From contig CAMNWW010000131.1 in assembly GCA_946566415.1 (NCBI GenBank), positions 1-6,413 of the forward strand: a stretch of DNA of 6,413 nt, in the 5' to 3' direction. Each line of letters opens with the position of its first letter. The stretch's first letter is position 1. Positions 1-4,751 of the stretch are shown here, one piece after another. The notes under the pieces are model-generated. The model saw only the letters and a list, made by a program, of their open reading frames with translations, was not told where the DNA came from and did not search any database. Position numbers and translations under genes: made by a program. The DNA comes from an uncultured Lachnospiraceae bacterium (GTDB lineage: Bacteria > Bacillota > Clostridia > Lachnospirales > Lachnospiraceae).

Positions 1-441
1 CTTTTTGGAAAAATCTTCTTCAAACTTCAGATCCCGGTTCGTAATGATACCGACCAGCTTTTTTCCCTCTGTGATAGGAACTCCTGAAATCCGGAACTTT
101 CCCATCAACTCATTGGCATCGGCCAGCGTATGCTCTGGCGACAGGTAAAACGGATCCGTGATTACCCCATTCTCCGACCGCTTTACCTTGTCCACTTCTT
201 CAGCCTGCTCTTCGATCGACATATTCTTATGGATGATACCAATACCACCCTGGCGCGCCATAGCGATGGCCATTCTATGTTCCGTAACCGTATCCATCCC
301 GGCGCTCATCATTGGTATATTCAACCTGATCGTCTTCGTCAGATCCGTCGATAAGTCGACCTGGTTCGGAATCACCTCTGAATATCCCGGCACCAAAAGG
401 ACGTCATCGAACGTAATGCCTTCTCCAATAATCTTTCCCAT
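1..441 (-). CDS. guaB: IMP dehydrogenase, N-terminal 147 residues (runs off left edge)
   Basis: Inosine-5'-monophosphate dehydrogenase oxidises IMP to XMP with NAD+, the committed cytoplasmic step of guanine nucleotide synthesis. The minus-strand frame is open from ATG 441 to the window edge. It begins MGKIIGEGITFDDVLLVPGY, followed by residues 43-52 (PMMSAGMDTV) and 65-74 (GGIGIIHKNM), which are hallmark IMPDH N-terminal barrel segments. From about residue 94 (NGVITDPFYL) the chain enters the first CBS domain, with GVPI near 120 and GIITNRDL near 131-138. The catalytic cysteine loop and C-terminal barrel lie beyond the edge, so completeness cannot be judged; the family is usually about 485 residues. 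The start has a GAGGA-type ribosome site about 6 nt upstream and its own promoter. No purine riboswitch is visible in the short leader. The family assignment is very secure. Confidence 0.97.
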   Translation of the reverse strand, partial: MGKIIGEGITFDDVLLVPGYSEVIPNQVDLSTDLTKTIRLNIPMMSAGMDTVTEHRMAIAMARQGGIGIIHKNMSIEEQAEEVDKVKRSENGVITDPFYLSPEHTLADANELMGKFRISGVPITEGKKLVGIITNRDLKFEEDFSKK

Positions 442-486
442 GATTTTTCCTCTCTTTCTCGTCTGCGATGATATGTTTTATCTGCT

Positions 487-516
487 ATCTTACAATACAA
501 TCCTTTCACATGTCAA
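487..516 (-). promoter_or_regulatory. Sigma-A type promoter of guaB
   Basis: Read on the minus strand, a perfect -35 TTGACA (511-516) is followed after 18 nt by TAAGAT (487-492, 4 of 6 matches to TATAAT). Transcription would begin near 480, leaving a leader of about 40 nt before the guaB ATG. The leader is too short for a guanine riboswitch and shows no strong hairpin. The perfect -35 makes this credible; the 18-nt spacer and imperfect -10 lower confidence slightly. Confidence 0.6.
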
Positions 517-546
517 CACTTTATTCTCTGTTAACGATGAAGCCTG

Positions 547-1035
547 TTAACGAACCACTTTTCGGGGCGCCATCATTCTCATTCCCTCCAGGATCGTCTC
601 GTTAGGTTCAAAAGCGATCTTCTGTTTGTCCCCTTTCTGCGCAATTATCATCTCATATACTTTTGCATTTGGGTTTCCTGACCCAAAATTCTTCGCCTTA
701 ATCCCCTGGTAAGGACGCAGTTCCGGAGCTCCTGCCGGCGCGATGACCTCCATCTCGCTGAGTTCCATCGAAAATATCCTTTTCCTGCGGGTCTTTGCCA
801 TGATCTTATCGATATCCAGATTTCCGTTCACATACAGATATTCATACTCCAAATCCATATTGTGGAACAAATATACATCAAGACAGATCAGAAGAGCCGT
901 TATAATGATCCCGAAAGGTATCATCATGACAGCGACGACAGACAGCACTGTTACCAGGATCAAAAGGATCTTGATCAGCATGGCGCTCGCCGGTGCTTTT
1001 CTTTTTACCAATTGTTCTGTGTAATAATCACTCAT
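547..1035 (-). CDS. Small membrane protein with two N-terminal helices, probably DUF6106 family
   Basis: A 162-residue protein of unknown function. Residues 1-18 are polar and basic. Two hydrophobic helices follow at about 19-38 and 40-58, separated by a proline-glycine turn (IPFG), so this looks like a membrane hairpin with a cytosolic C-terminal domain. The soluble part (about 60-162) begins DLEYEYLYVNGNLDIDKIMA, then a basic KTRRKR patch. This resembles small Clostridia membrane proteins that carry a PH-like beta domain and are labelled DUF6106; that match is from memory and not verified. Two ATGs occur in tandem (1038 and 1035). The GGAGG site lies 3 nt from the first and 6 nt from the second, so 1035 is chosen. 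It is monocistronic by appearance: the groEL terminator and its own promoter lie upstream, guaB and its promoter downstream. No function can be assigned. Confidence 0.85.
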   Translation of the reverse strand: MSDYYTEQLVKRKAPASAMLIKILLILVTVLSVVAVMMIPFGIIITALLICLDVYLFHNMDLEYEYLYVNGNLDIDKIMAKTRRKRIFSMELSEMEVIAPAGAPELRPYQGIKAKNFGSGNPNAKVYEMIIAQKGDKQKIAFEPNETILEGMRMMAPRKVVR

Positions 1036-1041
1036 CATTTA

Positions 1042-1046
1042 CCTCC
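1042..1046 (-). promoter_or_regulatory. Shine-Dalgarno GGAGG deciding the start of the membrane-protein gene
   Basis: GGAGG on the minus strand is followed by TAA and then two in-frame ATGs. The 6-nt spacing to the second ATG (1035) is normal, while 3 nt to the first (1038) is too close. Confidence 0.75.
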
Positions 1047-1069
1047 AAAGTCTTTTGTGTATTTCAATT

Positions 1070-1098
1070 ATTGTAACACTTTTATAGCAAAAAGAAAA
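1070..1098 (-). promoter_or_regulatory. Extended -10 promoter of the membrane-protein gene
   Basis: The minus strand carries TGT directly before TACAAT (-10 at 1070-1075, TGn at 1076-1078), a good extended -10 element. The -35 region would fall at 1093-1098 (TTTTCT, 3 of 6 matches), inside the end of the upstream terminator. Transcription would start near 1063, about 28 nt before the start codon. An extended -10 tolerates a poor -35, which fits. Confidence 0.5.
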
Positions 1099-1118
1099 CT
1101 CCTCTTAAGAGGAGTTTT
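1090..1118 (-). terminator. Intrinsic terminator of the groESL operon
   Basis: A perfect inverted repeat AAAACTCCTC-TTAA-GAGGAGTTTT (1095-1118) gives a 10-bp stem with a 4-nt loop. On the minus strand it is followed by a T-rich run (TTTTCTTTTT counting the end of the stem). On the plus strand it is followed by C and an A run, so it works in the minus direction. It lies about 200 nt past the groEL stop codon, so the structured element between them would be part of the groESL transcript. Confidence 0.85.
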
Positions 1119-1132
1119 CAAAAAATTCATAA

Positions 1133-1176
1133 CAGTTCAGCTCGCGCCTATATTCATTCAGTTCACTCGCGCCTAT
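1133..1176 (-). repeat. Tandem duplication of the element's 3' tail
   Basis: On the plus strand, CAGTTCAGCTCGCGCCTAT (1133-1151) and CAGTTCACTCGCGCCTAT (1159-1176) are the same 18-mer with one inserted G in the outer copy, 26 nt apart. Each copy holds the closing strands of both P1 and P3 of the structured element, so the 5' strands have two possible partners. Confidence 0.85.
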
Positions 1177-1314
1177 TCGCAAAGACGCCTAACGGCGTTT
1201 TTCCGCTGCTTCGCAGCTAACTTTGCTCATAGACAGGCGCTCCCTCCGTCAGCTCATGAGGACAACTCCTCATGCAAGCATGAATTTGTCCTCATATCGC
1301 CGACGTGTGAACTG
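1133..1314 (-). ncRNA. Structured three-way-junction element in the groEL 3' UTR (likely dispersed repeat or RNA motif)
   Basis: Read on the minus strand, nested inverted repeats fit one fold. P1: CAGTTCAC (1307-1314) with GTGAACTG (1159-1166). P2: CGTCGGC (1299-1305) with GCTGACG (1247-1253), then ATGAGGACAA (1286-1295) with TTGTCCTCAT (1256-1265), capped by TCATGCTTGCATGA (1270-1283). P3: GCGCCT (1235-1240) with AGGCGC (1169-1174), then GCAAAG (1221-1226) with CTTTGC (1179-1184), enclosing two hairpins: GCTGC-GAA-GCAGC (1205-1217) and ACGCC-GTTA-GGCGT (1185-1198). P1 closes the junction of P2 and P3. The P2 G-T pair (1301 with 1251) is a G-U wobble only in minus-strand RNA and a C-A mismatch on the plus strand, favouring the minus strand. 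A second copy of the 3' tail follows at 1133-1151. I see no coding potential and recognise no named RNA family. It could be a palindromic intergenic repeat rather than a functional RNA. Confidence 0.65.
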
Positions 1315-1319
1315 TAAAA

Positions 1320-2942
1320 CTACATCATTCCCATTCCGGGATTACCTGCCGGCATTGCCGGTGTTTCTTCTTTGATATTTGCCACAACAGACTCTGTGGT
1401 AAGAAGAGTGGACGCTACGCTTGTCGCGTTCTGGAGCGCGCTTCTTGTCACCTTCGTTGGATCAAGGATTCCTGCGCCCACCATATCTACATATTCTTCT
1501 TTATAAGCGTCGTAGCCGACGCCCGGCTCAGACTCTCTTACTTTATTGATAATGACGGATGCTTCCAGACCAGCATTTGCCACGATGTAATACATCGGGG
1601 ACTCAAGGGCCTTAAGGACAACGGATGCCCCTGTCTTTTCATCGCCTTCCAAACCTTCTGCAAGCTTTGCGACCTCTTTTGCCGCATGGATATAAGCTGA
1701 GCCGCCGCCTGCAACGATTCCTTCTTCCACTGCCGCCCTTGTCGCTGCAAGTGCGTCTTCCATACGAAGCTTCGCTTCTTTCATCTCTGTCTCTGTCGCC
1801 GCTCCTACACGGATCACTGCAACACCGCCTGCCAGCTTCGCAAGTCTCTCCTGAAGTTTCTCTTTGTCAAAATCAGAAGTAGTCTCTTCAATCTGGCTTT
1901 TGATCTGGCCGATTCTTGCGTCAATAGCCGCCTTCTCGCCTGCCCCGTCGACAATTACCGTATTTTCCTTCTGAACCTTTACAGACTTCGCACGTCCAAG
2001 TTCATTCATCGTAACATCTTTAAGGTCGTATCCCAATTCCTCGGAGATCACTTGTCCGCCTGTCAGGATCGCGATATCCTGAAGCATCTCTTTTCTCCTG
2101 TCTCCATATCCCGGAGCCTTTACAGCAACAACATTGAATGTTCCGCGCAATTTATTAACGATCAGAGTCGTAAGCGCCTCGCCTTCGATATCTTCAGCGA
2201 TAATCAGAAGTTTTGCACCGGACTGTACGATCTGCTCCAAGAGCGGAAGGATATCCTGAATATTAGAAATCTTCTTGTCTGTGATCAGGATATATGGATC
2301 TTCCAGATTTGCTTCCATCTTCTCCATATCTGTACACATATATGCGGAAACATAACCGCGGTCAAACTGCATACCTTCTACCAGGTCAAGCTCGGTCTTC
2401 ATGGTCTTGGACTCTTCAATGGTGATAACACCGTCGTTAGAGACTTTATCCATCGCGTCTGCGACCATCTCGCCTACGTTGTCGTCGCTTGCGGAAATCG
2501 CAGCGACTCTTGCGATCTGTTCTTTGCCAGTTACCTTGCTGCTCATCTTCTGAATCGACTCAACAGCCAGGTCTGTCGCTTTCTTCATGCCCTTACGCAA
2601 AACGATCGGGTTCGCGCCTGCCGCCAAGTTCTTCATTCCCTCATGTACCATTGCCTGTGCAAGCACTGTCGCGGTTGTTGTTCCATCTCCCGCTACATCG
2701 TTCGTCTTGGATGCGACTTCACGGATAAGCTGTGCGCCCATATTCTCAAACGCGTCCTCAAGCTCAATCTCTTTCGCGATCGTCACACCGTCGTTCGTGA
2801 TGAGCGGAGCTCCGAAAGATTTGTCAAGAACTACGTTTCTTCCCTTAGGTCCAAGCGTTACTCTTACTGTGTCTGCAAGCTGGTTTACACCTGATTCCAA
2901 TGCTGCTCTGGCTTCTGCGCCGTATTTGATTTCCTTTGCCAT
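1320..2942 (-). CDS. groEL: Chaperonin GroEL (Hsp60), 540 residues
   Basis: The ATP-driven cytoplasmic chaperonin forms a double seven-membered ring that encloses unfolded proteins under a GroES lid. Visible marks: MAKEIKYG start; GPKGRNVVLDKSFG (31-44) and ND at 50-51; ATP-site GDGTTT at 85-90; apical domain about 190-372; the catalytic Asp of RMEDAL at 396, equivalent to E. coli D398; the family signature AAVEEGIVAGGG at 403-414; and a short methionine-rich tail ending GMGMM. The length is normal. A longer frame opens at GTG 2951, but that codon overlaps the Shine-Dalgarno (AGGAG, 2951-2955). The ATG at 2942 sits 8 nt behind it and gives the standard N-terminus, so it is chosen. It is co-transcribed with groES across a 74-nt gap lacking terminator or promoter, under HrcA/CIRCE control. 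Nothing is broken. Confidence 0.99.
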   Translation of the reverse strand: MAKEIKYGAEARAALESGVNQLADTVRVTLGPKGRNVVLDKSFGAPLITNDGVTIAKEIELEDAFENMGAQLIREVASKTNDVAGDGTTTATVLAQAMVHEGMKNLAAGANPIVLRKGMKKATDLAVESIQKMSSKVTGKEQIARVAAISASDDNVGEMVADAMDKVSNDGVITIEESKTMKTELDLVEGMQFDRGYVSAYMCTDMEKMEANLEDPYILITDKKISNIQDILPLLEQIVQSGAKLLIIAEDIEGEALTTLIVNKLRGTFNVVAVKAPGYGDRRKEMLQDIAILTGGQVISEELGYDLKDVTMNELGRAKSVKVQKENTVIVDGAGEKAAIDARIGQIKSQIEETTSDFDKEKLQERLAKLAGGVAVIRVGAATETEMKEAKLRMEDALAATRAAVEEGIVAGGGSAYIHAAKEVAKLAEGLEGDEKTGASVVLKALESPMYYIVANAGLEASVIINKVRESEPGVGYDAYKEEYVDMVGAGILDPTKVTRSALQNATSVASTLLTTESVVANIKEETPAMPAGNPGMGMM

Positions 2943-2950
2943 TTTAATCA

Positions 2951-2955
2951 CTCCT
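2951..2955 (-). promoter_or_regulatory. Shine-Dalgarno AGGAG deciding the groEL start
   Basis: AGGAG on the minus strand lies 8 nt before ATG 2942. It overlaps the upstream in-frame GTG at 2951, which rules that codon out as the start. Confidence 0.8.
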
Positions 2956-3016
2956 ATATTATTAATATGATATTGCGTTCAAACTTCCTAAATTAAACTT
3001 CTCTGCAGCCGTCTTT

Positions 3017-3301
3017 CTATTTAATAACAGCCAGGATATCGTTCTGCTTTACAATGATATATTCTTCGTCGTCCAGTTCTACTTCTGTTCCTGAATACTT
3101 GGAATAGATAACCTGATCTCCTGTCTTTACATGCATCGTCACTTCTTTTCCGTCGACCATTCCACCGGGTCCCACGGCAACTACCTCCGCCTGCTGCGGT
3201 TTCTCCTTGGACTGGCCCGGAAGCACGATCCCAGACTTTGTAGTCTCTTCTGCAACTAACTGTTTCAATACAACTCTGTCACCTAATGGTTCTAATCTCA
3301 T
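3017..3301 (-). CDS. groES: Co-chaperonin GroES (Hsp10), 94 residues
   Basis: It forms the heptameric lid that caps GroEL during the folding cycle. The sequence begins MRLEPLGDRVVLK. The mobile loop lies at about 17-32, with the GroEL-contacting hydrophobic tripeptide IVL at 25-27 followed by PG. The VVAVGPGG stretch (40-47) leads into the roof hairpin, and VIYSKYSGTEVELDDEEYIIVKQ continues to the C-terminus DILAVIK. The length is typical. The ATG has a strong AGGAGG site (3309-3314), 7 nt away. It is first in the groES-groEL operon, immediately behind the CIRCE operator and a sigma-A promoter. Confidence 0.99.
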   Translation of the reverse strand: MRLEPLGDRVVLKQLVAEETTKSGIVLPGQSKEKPQQAEVVAVGPGGMVDGKEVTMHVKTGDQVIYSKYSGTEVELDDEEYIIVKQNDILAVIK

Positions 3302-3328
3302 GATAATTCCTCCTTAATTCTATTTTTG

Positions 3329-3355
3329 TTAGCACTCATTAAATTCGAGTGCTAA
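3329..3355 (-). promoter_or_regulatory. CIRCE operator (HrcA binding site)
   Basis: A perfect inverted repeat TTAGCACTC-N9-GAGTGCTAA, the canonical CIRCE sequence with exact 9-9-9 spacing. It sits between the predicted groES transcription start (near 3364) and the groES ribosome site, so HrcA bound here would block transcription and be relieved on heat or folding stress. hrcA itself is not in the window. Confidence 0.97.
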
Positions 3356-3370
3356 AAACTGTCTAGATAT

Positions 3371-3399
3371 AAAATATCACTGCCATCCGTATTTGTCAA
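3371..3399 (-). promoter_or_regulatory. Sigma-A promoter of groESL
   Basis: On the minus strand, -35 TTGACA (3394-3399) is perfect, the spacer is 17 nt, and the -10 TATTTT (3371-3376) is preceded by TGA, an extended -10 feature. The position just upstream of CIRCE is the usual arrangement for class I heat-shock genes in Firmicutes. Confidence 0.8.
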
Positions 3400-3421
3400 C
3401 ACAGGATTTTCAATTTTATAA

Positions 3422-3727
3422 TTACTTTATATTTATTTCATAAAATCCATTCATCACCTGAAGAATCAATATAATTCCCGCCCTATTTATATACCTTTCA
3501 GTTATGATACCGTTACAGACGGCTTCCCCGGCCATCCCCTGGATTCGGCATTCGTAGACTGCGTCCAGTGATATATCGGTTACTTTTCCCGTATTCATCA
3601 GCAAATGGACCTGTTCAAGATCTTTCTGGTACTCGATGACCGTACACTGATATTCTGTTTCGTCCAGCTCTTTATCATCTTTAAAATACTGGAGCATGGA
3701 AATCGCCGCTTTCTCTCCGTCATACAT
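3422..3727 (-). CDS. Uncharacterised 101-residue protein between codY and groES
   Basis: A small soluble protein whose family I do not recognise. It has no signal peptide or membrane helix. The N-terminal third is charged and likely helical (residues 1-25, with KDDKELDETEY). The remainder alternates hydrophobic and polar residues as in beta strands (CTVIEYQ, QVHLLMNTG, AVYECRIQG, GIITERYI, AGIILILQVMNGFYEI). This could be a small beta-barrel, loosely like the PilZ or YcgR N-terminal folds, but that is only a guess. Two cysteines (60 and 71) lie in neighbouring predicted strands. The reality of the gene is supported by an AAAGGAG site 8 nt before the ATG, by its fit between the codY terminator and the groES promoter, and by the absence of a competing frame. 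No terminator is seen after it, so transcripts may run into groESL. Confidence 0.8.
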   Translation of the reverse strand: MYDGEKAAISMLQYFKDDKELDETEYQCTVIEYQKDLEQVHLLMNTGKVTDISLDAVYECRIQGMAGEAVCNGIITERYINRAGIILILQVMNGFYEINIK

Positions 3728-3759
3728 CTATTTTTCTCCTTTCTTCTCAGGTCTTGCCG

Positions 3760-3789
3760 AGTATACTGCCCCGTAAAGAAGGGTATCAG
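3760..3789 (-). promoter_or_regulatory. Possible promoter of the 101-residue gene
   Basis: On the minus strand, TATACT (3760-3765, 5 of 6 matches) is preceded after 18 nt by CTGATA (3784-3789, 4 of 6). The -35 would lie inside the 3' arm of the codY terminator stem. The match is modest; read-through from codY is the alternative way to express the gene. Confidence 0.3.
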
Positions 3790-3810
3790 AATCTCTGACA
3801 CCCTTTCTTT
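3775..3810 (-). terminator. Terminator after codY (hairpin)
   Basis: Read on the minus strand, GGGTGTCAGA-GAT-TCTGATACCC is a 10-bp stem with one G-U pair and a 3-nt loop. It is flanked by AAAGAAA before and TTCTTT after, which can extend the stem to about 16 bp with a bulge. It begins 2 nt after the codY stop codon. The T-tract is short and interrupted, so termination may be partial. The hairpin has T-rich sequence on both sides and could act in both directions. Confidence 0.7.
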
Positions 3811-3812
3811 AG

Positions 3813-4595
3813 TTATTTCATTCTTTCTTTTTTCATTTGTTCTAATTCTTTAAATACGTAATCGTTCACGACTTTGATGTAGGTTCCTTTCATCCCGGAT
3901 GAACGGGACTCGATCACTCCGGCGCTTTCAAATTTCCTCAATGCGTTCACGATCACAGATCGTGTGATGCCGACACGGTCGGCGATCTTGCTTGCCACCA
4001 GGATTCCTTCTACACCGTCCAGTTCCTCAAAGATATGGATGATCGCCTCCAGCTCGGAGAACGATAATGTGCTGATCGCCGACTGGACGATCTGCTCTTT
4101 ACGCATCTCTTCCGCGCTTTCTTCATTGACGGAACGTAACATCTCAAGCCCCACTACCGTTGTCCCGTACTCGCTCAGAATGATGTCGTCGATCTCATAA
4201 TCAGAACTCATCTTGTAGATGAACAGCGTTCCCAGACGCTCTCCCGCAATATCAATCGGTGTAATGATCGCCTGATAGCCCTTCACCAGCTCCGGAGTGA
4301 ATCCCAGTGTCTGAAGATTCACATTCTCTTTTGTGGAAAGGATTCCCAGAAGTCTTTCGTTCAACAGCTCGTCAATGTGGACCCCCACTTCTCCGCCGAT
4401 CAGTTCCCGGATTTCGGGAACTCCTTCACAGATACCTACTCCAAGTACTTTCCCTTTTTTACTGACCACCAATACATTGGACAGTAAAATCTCAGTCAAC
4501 ACCTCGCAGATATCATTAAATACAACTTTGCTGGAGCTGTTATTGTGAAGCAATTTGTTGATTTTTCTTGTCTTATCCAATAATTGTACGCTCAT
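3813..4595 (-). CDS. codY: Global regulator CodY (GTP and branched-chain amino acid sensing repressor), 260 residues
   Basis: CodY is the cytoplasmic DNA-binding regulator of low-GC Gram-positives. In known members it represses starvation genes when bound to isoleucine, leucine or valine and GTP. The N-terminal GAF-type sensor spans about 1-155, with SVQLLDKTRKIN at the start and GERLGTLFIYKM (118-129) at its end. A helical linker follows, then the winged helix: recognition region ASKIADRVGITRSVIVNALR at 201-220 and wing SAGVIESRSSGMKGTYIKV to 242, which reads almost as in Bacillus. The sensor is more divergent and I could not confirm the ligand residues. The longest frame opens at ATG 4607, but that ATG is part of the Shine-Dalgarno (ATGGAGG). 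ATG 4595 lies 5 nt behind GGAGG and gives the family-like N-terminus, so it is used. topA lies upstream and a hairpin terminator downstream. Confidence 0.97.
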   Translation of the reverse strand: MSVQLLDKTRKINKLLHNNSSSKVVFNDICEVLTEILLSNVLVVSKKGKVLGVGICEGVPEIRELIGGEVGVHIDELLNERLLGILSTKENVNLQTLGFTPELVKGYQAIITPIDIAGERLGTLFIYKMSSDYEIDDIILSEYGTTVVGLEMLRSVNEESAEEMRKEQIVQSAISTLSFSELEAIIHIFEELDGVEGILVASKIADRVGITRSVIVNALRKFESAGVIESRSSGMKGTYIKVVNDYVFKELEQMKKERMK

Positions 4596-4600
4596 CTCTG

Positions 4601-4605
4601 CCTCC
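4601..4605 (-). promoter_or_regulatory. Shine-Dalgarno GGAGG deciding the codY start
   Basis: GGAGG on the minus strand lies 5 nt before ATG 4595 and overlaps the upstream in-frame ATG at 4607. The upstream ATG has no ribosome site of its own. Confidence 0.8.
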
Positions 4606-4654
4606 ATCAGATTTTTTGCTTGATTTTTTCCTGCCCCGGATTCGCAGGGTATTG

Positions 4655-4679
4655 TTTCAATTATTCGTACAAATTGAAA
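4655..4679 (-). promoter_or_regulatory. Palindrome in the codY leader, candidate operator
   Basis: A perfect 8-bp inverted repeat TTTCAATT-N9-AATTGAAA lies between topA and codY, about 60-85 nt before the codY start and just downstream of the candidate transcription start. The AATT arms recall the outer parts of the CodY box (AATTTTCWGAAAATT), but the centre is 9 nt rather than 7 and does not match, so CodY autoregulation is only a possibility. Confidence 0.4.
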
Positions 4680-4697
4680 AAAAATCTATATATAAGT

Positions 4698-4726
4698 ATG
4701 CTATCATACAATTCCCAAGAACTCAA
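4698..4726 (-). promoter_or_regulatory. Possible promoter of codY
   Basis: On the minus strand, TTGAGT (4721-4726, 4 of 6 matches) is followed after 17 nt by TAGCAT (4698-4703, 4 of 6) with a TGA extended -10 in front. No GC-rich terminator separates topA from codY, so co-transcription from topA is also possible. Confidence 0.35.
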
Positions 4727-4751
4727 CGAATTTCCTAATTTTTTTCTTATT

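Noticed and set aside
442..546. Guanine/purine riboswitch upstream of guaB
   Set aside because: The leader after the promoter is only about 40 nt and lacks the conserved junction bases and stems.
158..550. 130-residue plus-strand open frame, and the overlapping 74-residue frame at 130-354
   Set aside because: Both are antisense to the clearly coding guaB frame, with no independent support.
530..552. GTTAACG repeated 16 nt apart around the end of the membrane-protein gene, as a terminator or operator
   Set aside because: GTTAAC is self-complementary, the stem is weak and AT-rich, and no T-run follows; part of it is coding sequence.
862..1317. 151-residue plus-strand open frame crossing the membrane-protein gene and the structured element
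   Set aside because: It is antisense to a real gene, has no ribosome site, and its C-terminal half is only the translation of the palindromic element.
1131..1319. TTA on both sides of the element as a target-site duplication
   Set aside because: Read on the minus strand, TTA flanks both the 5' end and the outer tail, but three AT-rich bases are too short to count as evidence of transposition without an empty site for comparison.
2052..2894. 280-residue plus-strand open frame
   Set aside because: It lies wholly antisense to groEL, has no ribosome site, and its cysteine/histidine-rich composition is typical of a complementary-strand shadow.
2943..3016. Internal promoter or hairpin between groES and groEL
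   Set aside because: Only a ribosome site is recognisable; no paired -35/-10 or stable stem was found.
3356..3421. Terminator between the 101-residue gene and groES
   Set aside because: The stretch is AT-rich and holds the groES promoter, but no stable stem followed by a T-run.
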